Assembly: GCA_037447655.1 (NCBI GenBank)
Contig: JBBHKE010000578.1
Location: 1 to 29,718, forward strand
Direction of reading: 5' to 3'
Origin: Zygnema cylindricum
Taxonomy: Eukaryota; Streptophyta; Zygnematophyceae; Zygnematales; Zygnemataceae
DNA: 29,718 bases
Shown: one piece after another, positions 10,135-20,177 of the stretch
Layout of the letters: each line of letters opens with the position of its first letter
Position numbering within the stretch: position 1 is the first letter of the stretch
Program-made: the position numbers and the translations under genes
Notes under the pieces: generated by a model
The model's input: the letters and a program-made list of their open reading frames with translations, nothing else
What the model was told of the DNA's origin: nothing
Databases searched by the model: none

Positions 10135-10406
10135 TTGGATTGGCACGTGAAGTCGGTCCAATACGGGGTAGAATATGGAATATCCGTATTCGAGCCGCCC
10201 GTAATAAATGGTACGGACCCACCAGTCTCAACATTGAGCTTGTTACACAGTGGTAGTGCGAACATTGAGCTTGTTGCACAGTGGTAGTGCGTTCGCAGTT
10301 GAAGTGAAAAGTCCCAGGTTTGAACCATAGTCGGCTCAATTTTCCCAAGTGTGGGGCATGCCGAATCCCGGATTTCAAGGAAATACGGATTTCTAGGAAA
10401 TCTAAC
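10135..10406 (+). mobile_element. tRNA-related SINE-like element, copy 1
   Basis: A unit beginning TTGGCACGTGAAG and ending AATCTAAC recurs twice near 28810-29270 on the other strand. The middle carries Pol III promoter motifs: an A-box-like TTGCACAGTGG (about 10274) and a B-box-like AGGTTTGAACC (10316-10326). GCAC/GTGC pairing fits a D arm. About 110 nt lie upstream of the tRNA-like part, which is unusual for a SINE. No poly(A) tail is visible. This copy contains its own 31-bp duplication. It is a non-coding remnant, not a tRNA gene, because no acceptor stem can be paired. Confidence 0.7.
10230..10291 (+). repeat. 31-bp tandem duplication covering the A box of SINE copy 1
   Basis: Two adjacent 31-bp units beginning AACATTGAGC and ending GTGGTAGTGCG differ at one base (TTACACAG versus TTGCACAG), so this copy has two A-box-like motifs in a row. 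Confidence 0.9.
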
Positions 10407-10569
10407 AGTACGATCCATAACAAGAAAGACAAAAGTGTTCCTACTGTAAAAATCCGTGTATTTTATTTCTGTTTCCCAGAACTACAACTACGACAAACAC
10501 CACAACAAAGTAGACGAATTGAAACTGAAAAGAAAAGAGAAAGCAAAGGGGAAGGCGATGGTTCAGTAA

Positions 10570-10783
10570 CAGGCCATGATAGCATCCACCATCTCAATCA
10601 ACATCAACGATTGGATGGTTGACACGAGCGCATCAGAACACATGTTATATTGCCATGAGTGGTTTTCAAACTTCAAAAAAGCTTCTCCATCCCGCATATA
10701 CATGGGTGACAACCACACGTCATTCTATACAAGAAAGGTGGTGGTTTTCAAACTTCAAGAAAGCTTCTCCATCCCGCATATAC
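10570..10783 (+). pseudogene. Copia-B protease region with a duplicated segment, cut by Copia-C
   Basis: The reading INDWMVDTSASEHM then WFSNFKKASPSRIYMGDNH matches the Copia-A protease region. A 43-bp block, GTGGTTTTCAAACTTC to CATATAC, occurs at about 10660-10702 and again at about 10741-10783. This is a partial duplication of about 80 bp made before Copia-C inserted at the end of the second block. The TSD copy TATAC is at 10779-10783; the homologous sequence resumes at 16600. Confidence 0.8.
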
Positions 10784-11626
10784 TGTTTTTCTGAGACAAC
10801 TGATTGCACTGAAGATGAAGAAGATGCAGCAGTAGTCATCGTATAACAAATAAAAAGAGGAAGCTTCCACAAATACCGATGTCTGAACAGCAACTTTGAC
10901 AGACTATAACTTTCAGATTAACGCTCCAATGGTCCTGAAAATTTACCACAGTGTTTATAACATATAAAGGAACACACATACAAAATTTCAATAAATTCCG
11001 CTTACAGATATGTGAGATATGCAGAAATGAAATTATATAAAACTGAGTGTACAGTTTTCATATCATTTGTTCCTAATGAATCAAATTCACTAAGTCCTAC
11101 TTCTATACACCGAAACTACACTAAGCTGTACGGAGGCATTCCAGCCGTACATCTAACATTCTAACACAACAAATACTGTGAGTATACCTGTGTACTGAAG
11201 GTATGTCATAAACCACATTCTCAACACTAAGCAACTAATTCACTACATACAAAATTCTGTTCTACCAAATATTTACACCGAAGTTCAGACAACGTAAAGT
11301 GATAGTGATCTAGTCACGCCTCGTCAGTATTTGTTGGCGGCGGCTGTCAACCGTCCGATTAGAGGATTTGGCAACGTAGAATTGACTTCACGAATTCCCG
11401 TGGTCCTGCCGAATTTCCGTACGTCCACGGAGGACATACTCACCCATTTCTCTCAAGTGACGACGCGTGTCCTAAGTGTGGATGAACCGTGAACTCCCAA
11501 CTTCACTGTCACACTAATTTTGGTAAGTACTGAACCGAACTCAACCAAAAATAACTTAAGTCCTGAAGAGCTCTCTCTCCCTCACAGCTGAGGCATAGAG
11601 AGGATTAAAGCTTTCTAAAAACAACA
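10784..11626 (-). repeat. Copia-C left LTR (3' LTR of the minus-strand element)
   Basis: 843 bp, TG...CA bounded, matched along its whole length by 15704-16594. It is 48 bp shorter, mainly because it lacks the 49-bp duplication present in the other LTR. A TATATG box on the minus strand lies at about 10957-10965. Confidence 0.93.
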
Positions 11627-11640
11627 CTCCCCTAAAGCTT
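11627..11640 (-). other. Copia-C polypurine tract
   Basis: On the minus strand the sequence AAGCTTTAGGGGAG abuts the TG of the 3' LTR, the expected plus-strand priming site. It lies just beyond the RNase H stop codon at 11650. Confidence 0.75.
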
Positions 11641-11649
11641 TAGACTCTG

Positions 11650-12266
11650 CTAGTCACTCAGTCCACATGCCTCTCTACAGAACTTCAATTTGGGAGCAGG
11701 TAAGGGTTTCGTCATCATATCAGCCACCATTTTCTCATCCGGTAAATAACTCAATTTCAAGACTTTTCCCATCATCTTTTCTCTTACAAAATGTAGCTTT
11801 ATATCTATGTGCTTACTCTTAAAGTGACGACTGGGATTAGATGCAATAGCAATTGCTGCTTGATTGTCACACCACAATATCTGTGGTCCAGATTGCATAA
11901 AGAGAAGCTCTTGGAGAAGAGAATTTAACCAAAGTAACTCCTTAACTGCCAAGCTGGCAGCCATGTACTCAGCCTCCATGGTAGACTGAGCTGTTACCTT
12001 CTGAAGTTTGCTGCTCCAACAACAAGTTCCACTTCCGATCTTCAAGATGTATCCGGTGGTGGAGCGTCGGCTGGACATATCTCCGTAGCTCGCATCGCTC
12101 TATGTATGAATTTTGACTTCCCCTCCACCGAGAGAGAGTCTAAGATTTCGAGTTCCTGCAAGATAACGAAGAACTCTCTTTGCTGCCTCATAGTCCGACT
12201 TCCTTGGATTTTGCAGGCTTCGGCTCAAGGCTCCAATCGCTGGTGCGATGTCGGGACGAGTTCAGT
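11650..12266 (-). pseudogene. Copia-C RNase H
   Basis: Removes template RNA during reverse transcription. Recognisable motifs in order are SSRRSTTGYIL, CCWSSKLQKV, QSTMEAEYMAA (acidic site), LWCDNQAAIAIA (acidic site), KHIDIKLHFVRE and ADMMTKPLP. The last one closes most copia polyproteins. A frameshift between about 12270 and 12078 separates it from the RT, and the intervening first RNase H segment is scrambled. The C terminus ends normally 24 bp from the LTR. Confidence 0.9.
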
Positions 12267-13160
12267 TCATGAAATAATGAGGCTTCCGACAATCTGCCTG
12301 TAAAGAATGGAGGATATAGAATCTGCCTCCCTTGAATCTAAGAAATCATCAACCAAAACACAACCATCCGTTTCCGTGCCCTCCAATTTCTGCCTGAATT
12401 CCATAAGAGTGGCACTCCCATTTGCGTCTGACATGCCAAACTTTTCTAACATGTTCTTGATTGCTTCCTTTTGAGTTAAATAAATATTTTTTTGTTTCTT
12501 GTCTCTTTCTAGTTGAATTCCTAAAATATACTTAGCCTCACCCAAGTCTTTCATTTCAAACCGGGAATTCAAAGCTGATTTTATTTTATTAATCTCATTG
12601 ATGGATTTGCTAATCAGTAGCAAATCATCTGCATAAACTGCCACATAAATCAGTCCATCATCACCTTCCATTACATAGACTGAGTGATCTGAACTGATCC
12701 TAGTAAAGCCAATATTGGTTAAAAACTCATCTAATTTCAGGTTCCATTGTCTCGGGGCCTGTTTCAGACCATACCGGGACTTCAACAGTTTACAGACCAG
12801 ATTTTCTTATCCTTTTTCTGCATACATCTCTGGCTGCTTCATATAAATTACTTCCTCCAAATCACCATGCAAGAAAGCCATCTTAACACCCATCTGATGC
12901 AATTCCATATCCTCTATTGCAGCAAGAGATAGCAAAACTCTAATTGTAGGAAAGCGAACCCCAGGAGAGAAGGTCTCTTCATAGTGGATTCCCTCCTTTT
13001 GGCTAAATCCCTTAGCAACAAGTCTAGCTTTATATCTCTCAATTGTATTATCAGGATTCAATTTCAATTTGAAGACCCATTTTCAACCGTTAGCTTTCCT
13101 GTTCGGTGGGAGCTCCACAAGTTCCCAAGTTTGGGCTTCCATAATTGACTTTATCTCTTC
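12267..13160 (-). pseudogene. Copia-C reverse transcriptase
   Basis: Motifs run in order: [55 protein letters not shown], the catalytic YADD at 12624-12635 (a variant of the usual YVDD), then FEMKDLGEAKYILGI. In-frame TGA/TAG stops lie at 13083 and 12807, and the frame ends at 12267. The neighbouring Copia-D RT is clearly homologous and has YVDD. The polymerase is dead because of the stops, although the two active-site aspartates remain. Confidence 0.9.
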
Positions 13161-14439
13161 ATTTACAGCCAAAATCGAATGATCCTTTTCAAGAACGGAA
13201 AAAGCTTCATAAATAGTAAGCGGCTCCCTTGAGCTTGCAGAAAAAGCACTCTCAACTCGGTCGCCTCGAAGGCGGCTGCTTTGCCTTCTTCCCCTCGGAA
13301 AATCTGACGCGGGAACTGTTGGTTTCCTAGATTGACGCAAAAGGCGTGTATTGGGAGGAGCATCGATAGAAGGAGCAGCTCCAGAAGGAGTATTAGACGG
13401 CCCAGAGGCATTTGGGAGAGAGGTAGAAGAAGTAGAAGAGGATGGAGTAAAAGGTACCTGCTCAAGTATGATATACTCTTGTATTTTCTCATTCCTTTTA
13501 GCTGCATCCATGCTAAAAACGTCAACAGATTGACTTTCTTCTTTAATTTGTATATTCCTGGCTGTTTGAAGGCATCCTCTCTGAAAATTATACACTCTAT
13601 AACCTGCAGATTCATCATCATAGCCTAAAAAGACACCAGGTACAGATTTTGGACTAAGCTTCTAATTAGGAAGATTATCCAAGATAAAACGTTTGCTACC
13701 AAAAACTTTAAAATGACTAACATTTGGCTTCTTGCCTGTCCAAACTTTATAAGGTGTCTTACCCCTAACAGCCCGGGTTTCCACTCTATTTTTGATCTAG
13801 GAAGCACAATGAAAAGCTTCCCCCCAAAACTTTGGATCCACACCTTTATCGACCATCATAGATCGAGCACATTCAGTCAAAGTCCGATGAAGTCTCTCGG
13901 CAACACCATTTTGTTCCGGTGTGTACGGAGCAGTAAATTCACGAGAGATGCCATTTTCTTTCAAAATATCAGCAAAGGCATAAGATACATACTCTCCACC
14001 ATTATCCATCCGTAAAGCAAGAATAGATTTGCCGTGAAGTTTCTCCGCCCAGATTTTGAGTGAAGACTTCTCTCTTCTCTTTCATGAAGTAAATGCGACT
14101 ATACCAGGAGTAATCGTCTGTAAAGGTGACAAAGAAGCGGCTGCCACCCAGAGAGGGAACTTTAGAAGGGCCGAAAACATCAGAGTGAATAATACCAAGA
14201 ACATGTGTGGCTCGATGATCAGAAACTTGTGATATGGGAAGCTTGTGAAGCTTTCCGAGAGCACAACCATCACACACATGAGACTCTTGTTGACCAAGCT
14301 TGACTCCCTCTATCATGTCATGCTTTATCATCTTACTAAGTCTCTCATGATGCACATGACCAAGTCTTTTATGCCACAAAATATTATCACATAGGACACT
14401 GGAGTACGCAAAATCAATTTTATTAGCCAGGTCCATGCG
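13161..14439 (-). pseudogene. Copia-C integrase and linker
   Basis: The zinc domain (LWHKRLGHVHHERL ... CDGCALGKLHKLP) and a core with all three catalytic acids are seen: Asp in IIHSDVFGP, Asp in RMDNGGEY, and Glu in QNGVAER 36 residues later. A frameshift near 14050 splits the core between the first and second Asp. A TAG at 13797 and another stop near 13663 follow. The C-terminal part passes into a Ser/Pro-rich linker (about 13330-13450) before RT. The protein cannot be made in one piece. Confidence 0.88.
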
Positions 14440-15759
14440 CTACAAAAAGTTAGGGCCTCTAGTTCCTACTAGAGCTACTCTTCCATTCTTGCTCACTATT
14501 TTTTTGCCATTTTTCTGGAGAACCTCAAAGCTTTTGCTTTCAGCTACAGACGTAGAAAACATATTTCTCTTAAACTTTGGAACATATAAGACATCATACA
14601 AAGTTCTCCTAACAACCTTTCCATCTATCAAACAATCCAGATCTGTGTTTCCTTTGGCATTTGATTCAACGGCATAGCCACAAGCATAAAAGATCTGACG
14701 TAAAGGAATAGAAGACATCTCCTTAAACCAAGACTTGTTCCAGCACATGTGTGAAAAGCTGTCGAAATCCATTATCCATCTGAGGTCCTTTTCTCCTTCC
14801 ATCATGTCGAGTTTGGCAAGAGCGAAGAACTCTTTGTCATCAGTTTTTGGAAAATTGAGCACATCAGGTGTCGTTTCCTCGGTTGTTTTCTTCTTCAATT
14901 CCGTATCCTCCGCTGAAAATGCAACAGTTTTATTCGGATGTTTTTGGGAAATGGGAGGTCCGCGGTGTCTCCATCCTTTCCGAAAGGTACCTGTTTCAAG
15001 AGCTTTTATATACAAAGGACAAGCTTTGAAGGAGTGACCATCAGTATAGTAATAAACACATTTCTCAAACTGAGGATTAAACTGATTCCCTTGATATCTA
15101 CTTTCCCTCTGAAACTGAGCCGTAAATGCTACAGCTGGTTTTCCAAATCCTAAAACTGTCTGAGTAGCCTCTTCTACCAAGATAAAATCTATAGCTGTTT
15201 GCAAATTCCAAAGAGGTTTAGACAATTTTTTCATTTCATCTGAGGCTCCTTTATATTCATTAGAAAGCCCTTTTAGGAGAATCATGGCCTGATGATAAGG
15301 GGAGAAAGTCCCCCCAGAACATGCATTTTCTGACAGTATCATTTGAAACTGATTAGTGTATTCCACCATGCTACCACCTGTGTGCTTATACTCATAGATC
15401 TGACCAGCAGTTATAATCTCATGCTGGTCACTAGCTTTAACATAAGAAGATTTTAGTGCATCCCACAATTCTGATGCCTTTGTAACATTAATATATGTCA
15501 TATGCAATTCTTTTGATATCATAAGCTTTACTTAATGCAAAGCCTGGTCATTTTTCTGATCAAAGCTGGCCTCAGATTCTGCGAATGATCCATTTAACAC
15601 ATGAATAAGTTTCACTTGCTTGAAGTAAGACTTAACCAAATCTGCCCAATGTAGATATTCGAGTCCATCAAAGACCGGAATTCGTGAAGGCGGGCCCGTG
15701 ACCTGTTGTTCTAAGACAACTGCTGGCACTGAAGATGAAGAAGATGTAGCAGTAGTCAT
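14440..15759 (-). pseudogene. gag: Copia-C gag and protease
   Basis: The start ATG at 15757-15759 lies 56 nt inside the 5' LTR. The reading MTTATSSSSSVP crosses the LTR end and primer site and reaches GPPSRIPVFDGLEYLHWADL, a block shared with Copia-D (GPPSRVPIFNG). The capsid follows a TAA at 15532-15534. The zinc knuckle has lost its second Cys (C-V-Y-Y..GH..C). The protease reads WIMDFDSFSHMC, so the catalytic Asp stays but the Ser-Gly after it is lost. The frame ends at a TAG at 14440. Confidence 0.88.
15689..15703 (-). other. Copia-C primer-binding site, diverged
   Basis: Directly after the 5' LTR the minus strand reads GGTCACGGGCCCGCC. The corresponding site in Copia-D is GGTTATGGGCCCACC. 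The three differences are all transitions toward G/C, and one turns the CAU-matching ATG into ACG. The place and similarity mark it as a primer site for an internal fragment of initiator tRNA-Met, now mismatched. Confidence 0.7.
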
Positions 15760-16594
15760 CGTATAACAAATCAAAAGAGGAAGCTTCCACAAATACCGAT
15801 TTCTGAACAGCAACTTTGACAGACTATAACTTTCAGATTAACGCTCCAATGGTCCTGAAGATTTACCACAGTGTTTATAACATATAAAGGAACACACATA
15901 CAAAATTTCAATAAATTCCGCTTACAGATATGTGAGATATGCAGAAATGAAATTATATAAAACTGAGTGTACAGTTTTCATATCATTTGTTCCTATTGAA
16001 TCAAATTCACTAAGTCCTACTTCTATACACCGAAACTACACTTAGCTGTACGGAGGAATTCCAGCGTACATCTAACATTCTAACACAACAAATACTGTGA
16101 GTATACCTGTGTACTGAAGGTATGTCATAAACCACATTCTCAACACTAAGCAACTAATTCACTACATACAAAATTCTGTTCTACCAAATATTTACACCGA
16201 AGTTCAGACAACGTAAAGTGATAGTGATCTAGTCACGCCTCGTCAGTATTTGTTGGCGGCGGCTGTCAATCGTCCGATTAGAGGATTTGGCACCGTAGAA
16301 TTGACTTCACGAATTCCCGTGGTCCTGCCGAATTTCCGTACGTCCACGGAGGACATACTCACGCATTTCTCTCAAGTGACGACGCGTGTCCCAAGTGTGA
16401 ATGAACCGTGAACTCCCAACTTCACTGTCACACTAATTTTGGTAAGTACTGAACGAAACTTAACCAAAAATAACTTAAGTCCTAATTTTGGTAAGTACTG
16501 AACCGAACTTAACCAAAAATAACTTAAGTCCTGAACAGCTCTCTCTCCCTCACAGCTGAGGCATAGAGAGGACTAAAGCTTTCTAAAAATAACA
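15704..16594 (-). repeat. Copia-C right LTR (5' LTR) with an internal 49-bp tandem duplication
   Basis: 891 bp, matching the left LTR. A 49-bp unit beginning TAATTTTGGTAAGTACTGAA occurs twice in tandem at about 16435-16532 but once in the left LTR. Together with a 1-bp deletion near 16064 this explains the 48-bp length difference. The duplication arose after insertion, because LTRs start identical. Confidence 0.93.
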
Positions 16595-16599
16595 TATAC

Positions 16600-17540
16600 A
16601 AGTGTGACAACCACACGTCACGCTGCACAAGAAAAGCGGACATCGACATCGAAGTGTTAGTAGATGGCAAACTGTTCTCTCGAACAATTAAATTTTTTTT
16701 TATGTCATGAATTGTAGACGTACTCTCTACTCAATTCGGAGCCAAAGACAATGGGATAATACTAGTCAGGCAAAAAAGAGGGATGATAAAAGTGGTAAGG
16801 GACAGCCTTACGAATGTGGAGGGAGAAAGAATGGCGAATCACACCTATCGGCTCGAGTGCAACCCAAGCCACAATGGTAAGCCCTTGCAGCTCAAGAGGT
16901 GATCCCAACAGATGAGAAAAACACCGAAGCCAAAAGGGAGTAGGTTATAGAGAAAATGGGTGAGGAACAAGTTGAAACAAACCAGAAAGCCAGCTATGGC
17001 AAGTCTATCCAACCGACCTGCAAAGAACTGCACAGCACAAGCGATTGGGTCATCCCCACACAGACAGGATAAGATATGTATTAACAACAACATGGCCCGC
17101 GGTCTTAGTCTTACCAATGTTAAAGATTCGACGGAGCCCAACCATGGTTGCAAAATGGAGAAGTCTCATCGCCTTCCCTTTCACAAATTTGGAGGCACGA
17201 ATGTTACACGCCTTCTTAAATTGATTTATTCCGACGTATGAGGCAAACATGAGTGCCCTTTAACAATGGGATATGATAAATTATCATATTTCTCGACGAT
17301 TTCTCTCAAATGACTCACATCTACCAACTTTGTCAAAAGAGTGAAGTATTCAAACATTTGAATTTCTTCGAAGCAGCGACATCTAAAAAACACGATGCCA
17401 AAATCACATGTGTGAGGAGTGATAATGGAGAGGAATACTTGTGATTGTAGTTCCAGAAATTCCTCACAACCGAAGGCATCAAGCACCAACTATCCGCACC
17501 CGAAACTCCGCAATATAACATCGTTACCAAACACATGAAC
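16600..17540 (+). pseudogene. Copia-B continued: protease end and integrase remnant
   Basis: Copia-B resumes after the Copia-C target duplication (GTGTGACAACCACACGTCAC corresponds to MGDNHTS on the other side). The integrase segments GLSLTNVKDSTEPNHGC and KSHRLPFHKFGG match those of Copia-A. IYSDV keeps the first Asp but is followed by TGA in place of Trp. RSDNGEEYL keeps the second Asp, then stops. The catalytic Glu region reads NIVTKH, so Glu is lost. No RT or RNase H of this element is found beyond 17540, so it is 3'-truncated. Confidence 0.8.
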
Positions 17541-18239
17541 CGTGATAAAAATAGGATCGTTGCACCTCAAAACAAAACGGACAGAAATATTATGCACAGC
17601 GGAAGCTTAATCAAACAACCAAACAGTCTCACAATCTCACAACAAAGTACATCGACCAAATATAATTTTTTTCAACCGAAGATTTTTCCTTTTCCTTTAC
17701 AAAACTCTCACTCGTACTCTCACTCTTCTTACTCAATCACATCTCTTCTTACTCACTCCATGTCTTCTTCTCACTTCTCACACTTACTCAAACTAAGTTT
17801 TTCTTTACACTCACTCTTACCCATCTGTGATGCATCACTATTTTAGACACATGATGCATCTACTATTTTAGACGCATAATAATTCCTTACTCATACTTCT
17901 CCTTTAAGAGCTCAAAGAAAGACTTAGCCTGCACGACTTCTTCCACTTACTCGTCACCTCAATGACTCCACTAACTTTAGAGAAACTCACTCACATGCAC
18001 TAAAACCTCCAGCGCCGAAACAGAAGTGTCGCCGACCTTAAACATGCGCTAGACTTCCAACCGTACCACGGTCCTACGCGTTAAATACCTTACGGTTAAA
18101 TACCTTACTAGCCGTACAGTACCAAATGACATGAACCTTAACCAACACTATAACTAAACAAGATTTACGATGCAAACTGAACAAAAACGTGAATTCGGCC
18201 GATCCCCCGATTCACCCAATAACCAAACATCCCCCCTCT
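17541..18239 (+). other. Low-complexity and unassigned DNA
   Basis: No gene is seen. 17690-17800 is rich in CTCACTC/TTACTCA phrases. At 17829-17880 a 26-bp phrase (GATGCATC.. ACTATTTTAGAC) is repeated in tandem. Its core GATGCAT..TATTTTAGAC also occurs at 5499-5520 in the Copia-A LTR, so part of this region may be an old LTR of that family. From about 18000 the sequence may begin the R1 LTR-like copy, but I cannot place that edge. Confidence 0.5.
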
Positions 18240-18535
18240 TATTAGGAGAAGTGGTGGAAAGCACAACGCTGGCTACTCTGACAGGCAGTAGGTACTAGAA
18301 TAAAATCGTGGGTCCGTCAACCCTTTTTATTATCGCTAACCTAAACTGCTCCTTGTCTCCTTGGACAACCTAGGCAGCCATGGCTCTAACTCCCTCTTTA
18401 GTCTTCAATGACTGCGACAAGTGTGCTGACTTGTGAGAGGAGTTAGATTCAGGCTCCCTCTGCTTTTTTTCTACCTTTTATTTTACATATTTCAGACCTT
18501 GAAAATACCTAACAGAAACCACTAATTTCTACTCA
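18240..18535 (-). mobile_element. R1: fragment of an LTR related to the Copia-D LTR
   Basis: It shares with the Copia-D LTR, in order: the tRNA-like/hairpin zone (18243-18320), GCCATGGCTCTA, GACTGCGACAAGTGT, CAGACCTTGAAAATAC and AACC(A)CTAATTTCTAC at the end. It is strongly diverged; only the part nearest the LTR end is recognisable. Orientation follows the matching strand of Copia-D. Confidence 0.65.
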
Positions 18536-19189
18536 CCCTATGTGTGCCATTACATCAATCATTTATGTAATCGTACAACCAACTTTATCGGCCGGGTTAA
18601 TTGAGGGTAACATTCCATTAGGCGTTCCTAGTAAATGTGCGGAGTAGTCTACTGACACCTGGAATTTCGCTCCATTGTGTCGGGCAAGTGAAAAACCTTT
18701 CGAAATTATGATTGGTGCCACGTAGTTAGTGTTCACATTTTGAAAATCAAAAAATATTCTTCAAACATAAAATCTGAACGATAATATCTATTCTAACGGA
18801 GGTGGTTAATGATTCGTACGAAAAGTTTGCGGCTAGATTTTAATTTTAAAAATGGAAATCAATATTTTGAAACGGAATGACTAATAAACGCTGCAAACTT
18901 TGAAGGTCGGTGGATGTCAGACGGAACGTGCGATGATACTTTCGGCTGACTTGTATCCACCGTGGCAGGCAACACATGGCATGTATGACACGTAAGCCTG
19001 TGATCATTTGTTCAAAGTGGAATTTTTTTCGCTTTCTCACGTGTACCAATGGTACACGATGAAATTCTATGGGCTACATTGCCACACAGAATTCGCATAT
19101 CAAAAGAAGTTAATCTACATAGTGCCGACTCCAAGTTTATATAAACCCAAATGATTGACTCCTTGACAACCAAAAACCCATTACAGCTT
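18536..19189. other. Unassigned DNA between R1 and R2
   Basis: No gene or mobile element is recognised. The only clear feature is a perfect 19-bp palindrome with one central base, CGTGTACCAATGGTACACG, at 19040-19058. The left edge of R2 may lie anywhere from about 19080. Confidence 0.5.
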
Positions 19190-20176
19190 CACCCCTATGA
19201 AATAAGACTTTATGTGTGCTCAATTCCACCACAGAATGCAAAGTTAGAATATGAGATTTGAACACATTCACCCACTTTGACTTTCCCTTAGAAATGCAAC
19301 CACCTTGGCAAGAAATAACTGTGACTGATTACACCCTTGTGTAGCGTGGACTCCTTTGAGTCGGCAACAAAAAAAAATCACTAAAAATGGTTAAGTAAAT
19401 TGATAGTTATGGCTGCTCAAAGTTAGCCTTTTATACAAGGTGCTCTCTGTGAGAGGCGGCTACCTACCCAAAATATTATAAGTCCTAAACCCCTCTCTAA
19501 ACCCCCTAGTACTGAGGTACGCACCAATTACATGACTGTACCGTACAATAAAGTACAGGTACCGGTGTACTTTCTGTACGGTCCTTGTACGACATCACCA
19601 TAATGTGACACTTGTCACATCCAAAATTGTCATCTCGCATTCCGAAGATCCCGCAATCCTCTAGGATATTGCCACGTGTCATCCGGAGTGGCGGTGCGCG
19701 AAAACGCCAAGGCGGCCAACTCGGAATCCCGGCTCGCACCACGGCCGTCGACCAATTTTGGCTTTTGATATGGACCGTCTAAATAAATGTCCGTATCATT
19801 TATTTTGTACAATGTTTAAAGTACAGTAGGTTTTATGCTTTACGATTCTGTTCTAACAGTTAAATGGAACGTTCGGCGTGTATTTATTTATATATCTATC
19901 ATACCCTATGTAGGTTAGCATTGACCATAGTCTAATTGGATAAAGCTACCAGCTATTATCGACTTGACGGACGGTAGATACCAAGATCAATTCCTGGGTC
20001 CGTCAGATTCCTTTTGGTAAATCTACCGTATCTGCTACCTGTCACTCTAGCTCCATCTCCAGCCTTTAGTGACTACAACAAGTGTGGGGGCTTGGAGAAG
20101 GGAATCAGAGGCAGACTGCCTCTGCCCCTTTTTTCTATCCTATTACAGACCTAGACAATACACAAATCTCAACACA
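19190..20176 (-). mobile_element. R2: diverged solo LTR-like copy related to the Copia-D LTR
   Basis: It aligns by eye along most of the Copia-D LTR: GACTCC..TGAGTCG, the block GTACAG/TACCGGTGTACTTT.TGTACGG..TTGTACGAC, TTGCCACG(T/C)GTCATCCG, the tRNA-like/hairpin zone and CAGACCTAGA.AATAC near the end. It ends ...AACACA at or next to the Copia-D target site, so Copia-D landed at the very end of its own relative. No gag-pol belongs to it. Confidence 0.75.
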
Positions 20177-20177
20177 C
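20173..20177. other. Copia-D target-site duplication (left copy)
   Basis: CACAC immediately precedes the left LTR. The same five bases follow the right LTR at 26628-26632. A 5-bp duplication is the norm for Ty1/copia insertion. Confidence 0.9.

Larger units (their letters stand above)
9936..10450 (+). repeat. Degenerate tandem duplication in the Copia-B nucleocapsid region
   Basis: CTACAAAAGGAAAAAATCCC occurs at 9936 and again at 10062, each followed by similar AAAGACAAAA(A/G)TGTT(C/A)CTACT phrases. The phrase AAGACAAAA appears at least four times. The second unit is split by the SINE-like element at 10135-10406. Confidence 0.7.
10784..16594 (-). mobile_element. Copia-C: full-length but decayed Ty1/copia element nested in Copia-B
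   Basis: Two LTRs (left 10784-11626, right 15704-16594) bound a minus-strand gag-pol. Both LTRs begin TGTT and end AACA on the plus strand. The 5-bp target duplication TATAC flanks the element at 10779-10783 and 16595-16599. The gag-pol frame has several stops and at least two frameshifts. LTRs differ at many positions, so it is older than Copia-D. It interrupts Copia-B, so it is younger than that one. Confidence 0.95.

Noticed and set aside
10261-10330. A functional tRNA gene in the SINE-like unit
   Set aside because: A- and B-box-like motifs are present, but no acceptor stem or anticodon stem pairs, and the same unit recurs as a dispersed repeat.
9936-10450. A CRISPR-like array
   Set aside because: The repeats are degenerate, unevenly spaced and lie in a decayed retrotransposon nucleocapsid region of a eukaryotic genome.
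17585-17610. A primer-site or tRNA-iMet fragment (CACAGCGGAAGC resembles the D arm of initiator tRNA)
   Set aside because: The match is only about 12 nt, not next to a definable LTR end, and no other part of the tRNA is present.
19921-20004. A class II tRNA (Ser/Leu type) gene in R2
   Set aside because: The A-to-B spacing of 56 nt would fit, and 4 of 5 T-arm pairs form. However, the acceptor strands (TTGACCA and GTCCGTC) do not pair; the second strand pairs with an internal segment instead.
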